Source: Gammaproteobacteria bacterium
Lineage (GTDB): Bacteria; Pseudomonadota; Gammaproteobacteria; SZUA-229
Direction: 5' to 3'
Length of the DNA stretch: 9,961 nucleotides
Assembly (NCBI GenBank): GCA_030641945.1
Contig: DAOWLL010000033.1
Coordinates: 1-9,961 of the forward strand
The notes beneath the pieces were generated by a model that was given only the letters and a program-made list of their open reading frames with translations, ran no database searches and was not told where the DNA came from. This document shows, in pieces, positions 1-5,402 of the stretch (positions within the stretch are counted from its first letter, which is position 1; every line of letters begins with the position of its first letter). The position numbers were made by a program, and so were the translations under genes.

Positions 1-51
1 ACTTAAGTGGATTTGTGAGCGTTCTCATGCAATATGCGGGCTAGTCGTACC

Positions 52-92
52 GGTTCAGACTCGATGGTTTTTTTCACAGTCGGGTCTGAACC
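52..92. repeat. Inverted repeat / hairpin upstream of the bactofilin-like gene
   Basis: The arm ggttcagac at 52-60 is the exact reverse complement of gtctgaacc at 84-92. Three more positions on the inner side (61-63 with 81-83) pair with one G-T wobble, giving a 12-bp stem around a 17-base loop that contains a run of seven T. It lies 67 bases before the preferred start of the downstream gene. No T-run follows the stem, so it does not look like a plain intrinsic terminator. An operator or mRNA leader hairpin are the alternatives. A TATAAA box at 118-123 could be a -10 element, but no matching -35 is visible. Confidence 0.45.
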
Positions 93-158
93 AGATAGAT
101 AGCTGTGGTGTTTTTTCTATAAATAGTAACTTATATGTATTCGCCCAGGAGGCCGACC

Positions 159-1295
159 ATGAGCATCGCTGAAAAATCTCAAGGTTTTTCTCTGCTGCCG
201 GTTCTGTTTTTCGCGGTATTAGTGCTTCAATTCCATACGCAGGCCCATGCTCAGGAATTTGGTGAAGTTGTCATCAAACGCGGCACGGTTGATGATGATT
301 TATACATGGCAGGTGCGCAGGTAGACCTGTATGCCACAGTAAATGGCGATGTCGTTGTCGCAGGCGGACAATTGAATCTCGAAGGTGATATCAGCGCGGA
401 TGCGATTGCTGCTGGTGGGACAATCACTTTACGCGGTGCAGTCGGCGATGATGCACGCCTGGCTGGTGGTGATATTCGTGTGGCGGGTCGAATAGGTGAT
501 GACCTGGTGGCAGCGGCAGGCCGCATTCATCTAAGTCCCGTTGCAAAAATAGGTGGCCGTGCCTGGCTGAGTGGCGGTGAAATTCGCATCGATGGTCAGG
601 TGATGCAGGAATTGCGCGCCAGTGGCGGCAGAGTGGTAATCACAGGAAAAGTGGACGGAAACGTTGAGCTATGGGCTGACGAGATCGTAATTGAAGAAAC
701 CGCGGTGATATCCGGTGATCTGCATTATAAGAGTTCACGCCAGGCAAAAATCGCCAGCGGTGCGCGTATAGATGGTGAAGTTATATATACGCCGGTAGAG
801 GTTCAGATGAAACCTGTAATTGCCAGCATCATCTTTGCCGGCCTGGTAATACTGTTCAGCCTGATTGTTACGGCTGTTCTGTTGTTTTTACTGTTCCCGG
901 AATTTTCCCTGCGTGCCAGCCAGTCCTTGCGACATCAGCCGTGGCAGTCAATTGGTATAGGACTTGCTGTATTTGCCGGCATACCGGTATTAATGGTTAT
1001 TCTGTTATCCACGGCCATCGGTGTGTGGCTGGCGTTAATGCTGTTGGCAATTTACCTGGTCATGTTGTTAGTGGGTTATTTTATCGGTGCCATGTTCGTG
1101 GGAAATGCAGGGCTGAATATGATGCACAAAACTGAAGTCAGTAATGCCTTGCGTGCGACAGCACTGGCTATAGCAATCTTTGCCCTTGCTGTTATCAACC
1201 TGGTCCCGCTGCTGGGTAGCCTGGTTAACTGGGTAGTTCTGCTAGCGGGTATGGGCGCCTTGAGCAGGCAAATGTACCTGGCGTACAGGGATTGA
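159..1295 (+). CDS. Bactofilin-like polymer-forming envelope protein with C-terminal membrane domain
   Basis: The product is a 378-residue protein. The start at 159 is chosen over an in-frame ATG at 135 because a perfect AGGAGG (147-152) stands six bases before it. Residues 11-31 form a signal peptide (hydrophobic stretch, then QAHA before QEF; probable cleavage after Ala31). Residues about 36-210 are a glycine-rich repetitive region with recurring patterns such as GDVVVAGGQ, GDDARLAGGDI and GGEIRIDGQ, as in the right-handed beta-helix of bactofilin/polymer-forming proteins. Residues about 218-368 hold roughly five hydrophobic segments (near 220-246, 265-285, 288-313, 332-350 and 352-367). 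The beta domain would therefore lie outside the cytoplasmic membrane and be anchored by the C-terminus, unlike classical cytosolic bactofilins. The substrate or partner is unknown; a scaffold or envelope role is inference. It is convergent with the chemotaxis operon and need not be linked to it. Confidence 0.8.
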   Translation: MSIAEKSQGFSLLPVLFFAVLVLQFHTQAHAQEFGEVVIKRGTVDDDLYMAGAQVDLYATVNGDVVVAGGQLNLEGDISADAIAAGGTITLRGAVGDDARLAGGDIRVAGRIGDDLVAAAGRIHLSPVAKIGGRAWLSGGEIRIDGQVMQELRASGGRVVITGKVDGNVELWADEIVIEETAVISGDLHYKSSRQAKIASGARIDGEVIYTPVEVQMKPVIASIIFAGLVILFSLIVTAVLLFLLFPEFSLRASQSLRHQPWQSIGIGLAVFAGIPVLMVILLSTAIGVWLALMLLAIYLVMLLVGYFIGAMFVGNAGLNMMHKTEVSNALRATALAIAIFALAVINLVPLLGSLVNWVVLLAGMGALSRQMYLAYRD

Positions 1296-1355
1296 TTCGG
1301 ACCGGGTTCGACAAGCCGTTGGCCTGCAAGTGTTGTGATTTGACTATTAACGCTT

Positions 1356-1385
1356 TCATCCGAGTTCATCTGCGTTTATCTGTGG
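1356..1385. repeat. Three-unit tandem repeat with 10-bp period
   Basis: Three consecutive degenerate 10-mers are present: tcatccgagt (1356-1365), tcatctgcgt (1366-1375) and ttatctgtgg (1376-1385). Their common core is TYATCYGNGT. Similar 'tcatctgcgtt' phrases recur between genes in many bacterial genomes as I recall them. It lies 60 bases after the stop of the bactofilin-like gene, and there is no sign that it is coding. Confidence 0.5.
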
Positions 1386-1408
1386 ACATATGTCCTGTTC
1401 CTTCCTGC

Positions 1409-1643
1409 GTAGCCTGGATGAAGCGAAGCGTAATCCGGGGATTCATCGCCGCGATTAATAACCCCGGATTTACAGAATACATCCATGTATTCTGCCCTTT
1501 GGGCCTGCATTCGCAGTTCACTAAAATTGATGGACTCACATGAACGCACTCTATATTGTGATGGCCCATAGGGTGAGTCACAGGGATGTAACGAGTAAAT
1601 TCAATCCAATCGAATTTAGTCACTGCGTTACATCCGGGCTACG
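1409..1643. repeat. REP-like / MITE-like intergenic element bounded by inverted 18-mers
   Basis: The 18-mer cgtagcctggatgaagcg at 1409-1426 recurs inverted at 1626-1643, where the minus strand reads cgtagcccggatgtaacg (15 of 18 identical). Inside are further palindromes: aatccgggg (1432-1440) with ccccggatt (1462-1470); cagaatacat (1473-1482) with atgtattctg (1485-1494); gactcac (1533-1539) with gtgagtc (1573-1579); and ggatgtaacg (1584-1593) with cgttacatcc (1626-1635), enclosing taaattc/gaattta. The 'GTAGCCYGGATGAAGCG' phrase matches my memory of dispersed REP-type repeats of gammaproteobacteria, which are mobilised by RAYT transposases. There is no transposase gene here. It could be one non-autonomous element of 235 bp or two REP units arranged as a BIME. 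Confidence 0.6.
1473..1494. repeat. Perfect 10-bp-arm palindrome
   Basis: The arms 1473-1482 (cagaatacat) and 1485-1494 (atgtattctg) are exact reverse complements separated by two C. Just downstream, gccc-ttt-gggc (1494-1503) offers a second tiny stem. The site lies inside the REP-like element. It may be part of that element's structure, a cruciform, or a protein-binding dyad; the sequence does not decide. Confidence 0.55.
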
Positions 1644-1682
1644 AAACTATTCACACACGACATCATTCGCGTCTGTTACTCC

Positions 1683-1746
1683 GCGCAATCCTGCGCTTCG
1701 CCCTGCGGGCCGCACTGGCGTGCGTTCAAAATGTTCCTTACATTTT
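1683..1746. repeat. Run of four adjacent small hairpins at the end of the convergent spacer
   Basis: Four back-to-back inverted repeats are visible: gcgca/tgcgc (1683-1687, 1692-1696); gccc/gggc (1700-1703, 1707-1710); cgcac/gtgcg (1711-1715, 1720-1724); and aaaatgt/acatttt (1728-1734, 1740-1746). They lie 34-97 bases beyond the stop of the last minus-strand gene. A role in ending or protecting the chemotaxis operon transcript is possible. None is followed by a clear T-run on either strand, so I do not call an intrinsic terminator. Confidence 0.4.
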
Positions 1747-1779
1747 AGTGCGTTGTTTGCGGCAAATTATTACTGAATG

Positions 1780-2358
1780 CTAGAACAACTCGGTTTTCCC
1801 GATGGCGAGTGATGATTGTTTTACCGGATTTTCATTCTCCAGTTCGATACGAAATTTCTCAACGTCCTGTTTTAATTGCTGAATTTTCGATATAAATGCA
1901 GGGTCGTTTTCATGTTCCAGCCGCCTTAGTTCTTTCAGGGCATCGGCCAGTCTTTTGAACATTTTCTGTATTTTCAAGGCCCTGTGTTGAGCATGATTCG
2001 TCAGCTGTTGCACAATATCGTCAAACTGGAGAGCTGTTACGATTTTTACCTGGTTGGTTCTATATTGTTTTTCTGACCTGTTACACTGTTCGAGTAATTC
2101 TTTATTGGTGGCATTATTTAACTGTAAAGCTAATGTGACCATTGTGGTCTGCTCAATGGCCAATATATTCATTTCGTCAAAACTGGCCGTTAACGACCTG
2201 GTTGCATCACCAACCAGGTGCCTGACGTGTTCAAGCTCCTGGTGGATATGTTCATGCTCTCTAATCATTAAATGGATCAGGTCATCTGCCAGGTTTGAAA
2301 GTATGGCGATTGCTTCTTCATTTGTTGTGCATGAGTCATTCATAAGCTGGTGAGTCAT
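1780..2358 (-). CDS. Uncharacterised helical protein of the che operon, possible CheZ-like phosphatase
   Basis: The product is a 192-residue, charged, almost wholly helical protein with no signal peptide or membrane segment. I do not recognise a named family. It is the last gene of the operon; its ATG begins two bases after the cheB stop, so it is probably translationally coupled (a second ATG at 2343 is possible; no strong ribosome binding site is seen for either). Residues 110-118 read LQFDDIVQQ. Asp114 and Gln118 have the D-x-x-x-Q spacing of the CheZ catalytic helix (Asp143 and Gln147 in E. coli), with Phe at the same offset. The chain ends GKTELF, 74 residues after Gln118. E. coli CheZ has 214 residues and a CheY-binding C-terminal peptide about 70 residues after its catalytic pair. 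Similar LQFxD motifs also occur in some MCP-like helical proteins as I recall. A phosphatase or array-adaptor role is inference. Confidence 0.75.
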   Translation of the reverse strand: MTHQLMNDSCTTNEEAIAILSNLADDLIHLMIREHEHIHQELEHVRHLVGDATRSLTASFDEMNILAIEQTTMVTLALQLNNATNKELLEQCNRSEKQYRTNQVKIVTALQFDDIVQQLTNHAQHRALKIQKMFKRLADALKELRRLEHENDPAFISKIQQLKQDVEKFRIELENENPVKQSSLAIGKTELF

Positions 2359-2360
2359 AG

Positions 2361-3446
2361 CTAATTACTGTCTTTTTTCATGAGTGTAGTAACTTTACCT
2401 GCTATTTTGTCTAATGGAAGAATAAAATCAGCGGCCTGTAATTTAACCGCCTCGCCAGGCATGCCCCATACCACGCTGCTTTGTTCGTCCTGTGCAATCG
2501 TTATAGCACCTGTATCATGTATTTCTTTCAATCCAATCGCGCCATCGGAGCCCATGCCTGTTAACAGGATCCCAACGGCGTTGCTGCCGGCAGATATGCA
2601 CACAGACTTGAATAATACATCAACAGATGGCTTATGACGATTTACCGGTTCTCCGTCATCCAGCTTGCAACGGTATGAGTCATCACTTTTATCCCGGGTG
2701 ATTTTAAGGTGCTGGTCTCCAGGCGCAATATACGCATGGCCGGGAAGAATTTTCTGATTATCCCTCGCTTCGCAAACGTCAAGTGCAGATGCTTTGTTAA
2801 TGCGTTCAGCAAACGCTGTGCTGAAAGCGCTTGGAATGTGCTGTACAACAATCAGGCTATATGAATCAGGTTGTAAACTGGCCAGTATTTCCCTAATGGC
2901 TTCCGTGCCTCCTGTTGAAGCACCAATAACGACAATAGCATGAGCACTGTTTTTCTTAAGTGAAATATTCGATATTGCTTTTTCAGAGGGTGAATGACCA
3001 GCTTTCAGCATGCTTGTGGGTGGAACTGGTGCATGTTTAATCGATGCTGCCATTTTGATTTTACTGATAATTTCTTCAGAGTAGTCAGTCAGGCTGGCCG
3101 CGCTGGTCACATCAGGTTTTCCAACATAATCTACTGCACCCAGCCCCAGTGCTTCTAGTGCAACATCTGCACCTTTTTGCGTTAGTGATGAAACCATAAC
3201 AACGGGCATTGGCCTGAGACGCATTAAATTTTTCAGAAAATTAATGCCATTCATTTTGGGCATTTCAACATCCAGTGTGAGTACATCGGGATTTAATTGC
3301 TTGATTTTTGTTCTGGCAACATATGGATCCATTGCCGTACCAACGACTTCAATATCAGCATCCGATGAGAGTATTTCACGTAGAATCTTTCTTGTAAGCG
3401 CCGAGTCGTCAACGATGAGTACGCGAGTTGTATTTTTTACGGCCAT
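2361..3446 (-). CDS. cheB: Protein-glutamate methylesterase/glutaminase CheB
   Basis: The 361-residue product removes methyl groups from, and deamidates, chemoreceptor glutamyl/glutaminyl residues. CheA activates it by phosphorylating its receiver domain. The N-terminal receiver domain (about 7-125) has the acidic pair Asp13-Asp14, phospho-acceptor Asp59 in LTLDVEMP and Lys110 in GKPD. A variable linker (about 130-165) is followed by the CheB catalytic domain (about 168-355), with IGASTGG (Ser177), VQHIP (His203) and GMGSDGA (Asp301). These match the Ser-His-Asp triad of the family. Length is normal and no residue is missing. The start lies two bases after the cheD stop and there is only a weak ribosome binding site, which points to translational coupling. 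Confidence 0.97.
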   Translation of the reverse strand: MAVKNTTRVLIVDDSALTRKILREILSSDADIEVVGTAMDPYVARTKIKQLNPDVLTLDVEMPKMNGINFLKNLMRLRPMPVVMVSSLTQKGADVALEALGLGAVDYVGKPDVTSAASLTDYSEEIISKIKMAASIKHAPVPPTSMLKAGHSPSEKAISNISLKKNSAHAIVVIGASTGGTEAIREILASLQPDSYSLIVVQHIPSAFSTAFAERINKASALDVCEARDNQKILPGHAYIAPGDQHLKITRDKSDDSYRCKLDDGEPVNRHKPSVDVLFKSVCISAGSNAVGILLTGMGSDGAIGLKEIHDTGAITIAQDEQSSVVWGMPGEAVKLQAADFILPLDKIAGKVTTLMKKDSN

Positions 3447-3448
3447 TT

Positions 3449-4099
3449 TTAGAACAGATCTATCCTGCCTTCGACAGGCGTCTTAGTGATGGTCTGAATA
3501 TAGGAAGATTCTCGTTTGGTTAGTGTGTCATTGTGCAGGTTGTTCAGGCTTTTCACTCTAGCCCGCCCGGTATTGGGGAAGTACTGGATTTTTCTGGGTC
3601 TGTTACCGCCAACATCTTCAGCGGTTATAGTAAAGCCTTCGGTATATAGATAGCGCTTTACAAAGTCAATATTTTTTCCACCAATATCCGTATCAATCTG
3701 TAATACCTTGCCACCGCCGAATAACTTGATCTCAAGGTTGTGACGTTTGCCGCCACCGGCCAGGATAACATTTATCAGCCGTTCCATAGCTATATTTCCA
3801 TAGCGGGTTTGAGCGTTAACCGGAGTGTTGCCCCATGCCTTACCATCACGGCTGACGTCTGCGGGAAGCATGAAGTGGTTCATGCCTCCTATGCCTGTTT
3901 CTGTGTCACGAATACAGGCCGATACACATGAGCCCAACACGGTAGTTATCAATTCTCCGTTCATTGTCACATAAAACTCACCCGGCAGTAGTTTTGCAGC
4001 ATATATGTTATTCGCGGTGTCCCAGTAGCGATTAATCGACTCGAAACCAGCGATCGCCCCTGGTAAGTCAAAATGAGAATTGTCGTATCGTGTTCTCAT
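3449..4099 (-). CDS. cheD: Chemoreceptor glutamine deamidase CheD
   Basis: The 216-residue product deamidates receptor glutamines to glutamates in the cytoplasm. The ATG at 4099 is preferred: its A is the last base of the cheR stop (TGATG), and AAGG stands seven bases upstream on the coding strand. A TTG one codon earlier (4102) is also in frame. The catalytic core is clear: TTVLGSCV with Cys58, MNHFMLP with His75 and Thr52. The 17-residue Cys-His spacing equals that of Thermotoga CheD (Cys27, His44). FGGGK and the FxxxYL segment follow. The chain ends GRIDLF, similar to the GKTELF end of the operon's last protein. There is no cheC in the window, so the Bacillus-type CheC-CheD pairing cannot be assumed. 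Confidence 0.95.
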   Translation of the reverse strand: MRTRYDNSHFDLPGAIAGFESINRYWDTANNIYAAKLLPGEFYVTMNGELITTVLGSCVSACIRDTETGIGGMNHFMLPADVSRDGKAWGNTPVNAQTRYGNIAMERLINVILAGGGKRHNLEIKLFGGGKVLQIDTDIGGKNIDFVKRYLYTEGFTITAEDVGGNRPRKIQYFPNTGRARVKSLNNLHNDTLTKRESSYIQTITKTPVEGRIDLF

Positions 4100-4956
4100 C
4101 AAGCTACCTTTTGGTGAATGGTATGGCCTGTATTTACAAATCTGTCGGAAAGCCCTATCAGGCTCTCTGCGTGACCTACGAAAAGCGTACCATTTTCATC
4201 CAGGTGGTCCGCAAATCGGTTTAATAGACTAATCTGGGTTTCCCTTTTAAAGTATATGGCAACGTTACGAAAGAAAATGCAATCGAACGTGCCATGGAAT
4301 GGCCATGTCTGTGTCAGATTGAGTTGTTTGAAATGAACCAGGTCTCGAATATTTGTTTTTATTTTTACGCTGCCTGTTTTTGTGCCTGTACCCACTAGCA
4401 TCCACCTTTTTTTACGCTCAATGGAAATTTCATTTACACGTTCAATTGGATATTCGCCTTTTTGTGCTGTTTCAACAACGTTTGAATCGAGGTCGGTGGC
4501 GAGGATCTTTGTGTCCCAGTTGTCAATATCCTTGATGTTTTCTCTCAGCACCATTGCAATAGAGTAGGGTTCCTCTCCTGTTGAGCATCCAGCAGACCAT
4601 ATACGTATTTTCGGGCGGGCTACGCCTGCATTTCTCCTGATAATGTCGGGTATTATCGTGTTTGCAAGGTGTTCAAAATGATGTTCTTCCCTGAAAAAGG
4701 ATGTCACATTTGTTGTCATCGAGTTTATGAAATGTTTGATTTCTTCAGTATTGTCTTGTCTTAATAGCTTGCAGTAATCACTGAAGCTGTTGATGCTTAA
4801 CAGTCGTAATCGTTTTGCAACCCGGCCATACACAAGTTCGCGTTTATCTTCTGTAAGGTTAATGCCAGCATTCAGGCCCACCAGCTCGCTCAGAAAGTTA
4901 AAATCTTCATTGGTGAATATAAATTCCTTTTCAGGGTTGTTGATTAGATCAGTCAT
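4099..4956 (-). CDS. cheR: Chemoreceptor glutamate O-methyltransferase CheR
   Basis: The 285-residue product transfers methyl from S-adenosylmethionine to receptor glutamates. An all-helical N-terminal domain (about 12-85) contains the segment YGRVAKRL. It is followed by TTNVTSFFRE (81-90), a hallmark of the family. The SAM-binding domain shows WSAGCSTGEEPYSIAM (120-135), ILATDLD (151-157), FFRNVAIYF (228-236) and GHAESL (261-266). Length is typical. No C-terminal TPR extension is present. The ATG lies eight bases past the STAS gene stop, and its end shares one base with the cheD start. CheR and CheB set receptor methylation for adaptation. Confidence 0.97.
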   Translation of the reverse strand: MTDLINNPEKEFIFTNEDFNFLSELVGLNAGINLTEDKRELVYGRVAKRLRLLSINSFSDYCKLLRQDNTEEIKHFINSMTTNVTSFFREEHHFEHLANTIIPDIIRRNAGVARPKIRIWSAGCSTGEEPYSIAMVLRENIKDIDNWDTKILATDLDSNVVETAQKGEYPIERVNEISIERKKRWMLVGTGTKTGSVKIKTNIRDLVHFKQLNLTQTWPFHGTFDCIFFRNVAIYFKRETQISLLNRFADHLDENGTLFVGHAESLIGLSDRFVNTGHTIHQKVA

Positions 4957-4964
4957 GTAGGAAA

Positions 4965-5369
4965 TCAGGCTATACCCATGTTCTGAGACAGTCCAAGCAG
5001 TGTTGCGCGATATACTAATTCATCAGATGGATTGATCCAGTTCACCTTGTGATTGGAGGAATTAACTTTAACGACAAAAGCGTATAGCAATTGCAGGATG
5101 GCAGTATCAATCATTTCTACAGCAGAAGCATCAATATTGACATCTGTATCTGAAACTTTACAAAATTCATCATGCAGAGCTTTGGCATTATTAATGACAG
5201 CTACAGAATCAAGTGTCAGCGTCTGTACGCAGGGCTGTTTGCCGGCTGTAGATTTAGCAGAAGTCTTTGCGGCGGCGCTTCGCCGCGGCGCAGTTTTCTT
5301 CCTGGCGACCTTTTTTTTTCGCTCCACCGGCTTATTTGTTGTCGTAACGGTTTTATTTCTCGTGGGCAC
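4965..5369 (-). CDS. STAS-domain protein with histone-H1-like basic N-terminal tail
   Basis: The 134-residue product starts at a GTG chosen because GGAG stands seven bases upstream. Residues 1-44 are a low-complexity basic tail with 15 Lys/Arg and one acidic residue, rich in Ala, Thr and Ser (ERKKKVARKKTAPRRSAAAK). It resembles the C-terminal tails of histone-H1-like bacterial proteins. Residues about 48-130 form a STAS domain (LDSVAVINNAKALHDEF, VNIDASAVEMIDTAILQLL, VNWINPSDEL). Thr89 stands where anti-sigma-factor antagonists have their phosphorylatable Ser. STAS proteins act by protein-protein contact. Its place between cheA and cheR suggests a modulator of the array or of CheA. The tail could bind nucleic acid, lipid head groups or acidic partners; this is inference. 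No kinase or phosphatase partner of the SpoIIAB/SpoIIE type is seen nearby. Confidence 0.85.
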   Translation of the reverse strand: MPTRNKTVTTTNKPVERKKKVARKKTAPRRSAAAKTSAKSTAGKQPCVQTLTLDSVAVINNAKALHDEFCKVSDTDVNIDASAVEMIDTAILQLLYAFVVKVNSSNHKVNWINPSDELVYRATLLGLSQNMGIA

Positions 5370-5402
5370 GGTTTGTCTCCGGCAGATGATAAGCGTCTGC
5401 AG

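Noticed and set aside
52..92. Intrinsic terminator or tRNA fragment (the arm recalls a T-arm GGTTC)
   Set aside because: The T-run is in the loop rather than after the stem, and no acceptor or anticodon arms can be drawn around it.
1409..1746. CRISPR array
   Set aside because: The repeats are inverted and irregularly spaced, with no constant direct repeat plus spacers and no cas genes.
1292..1776. Two small plus-strand open frames (1292-1543 and 1540-1776) and a minus-strand one (1366-1623) in the convergent spacer
   Set aside because: They run through the palindromes and tandem repeats, have no ribosome binding sites or recognisable domains, and their composition is explained by the repeats.
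4100..4102. TTG start for cheD one codon upstream of the ATG
   Set aside because: The ATG at 4099 has the better AAGG spacing and the typical TGATG overlap. The difference is one residue.
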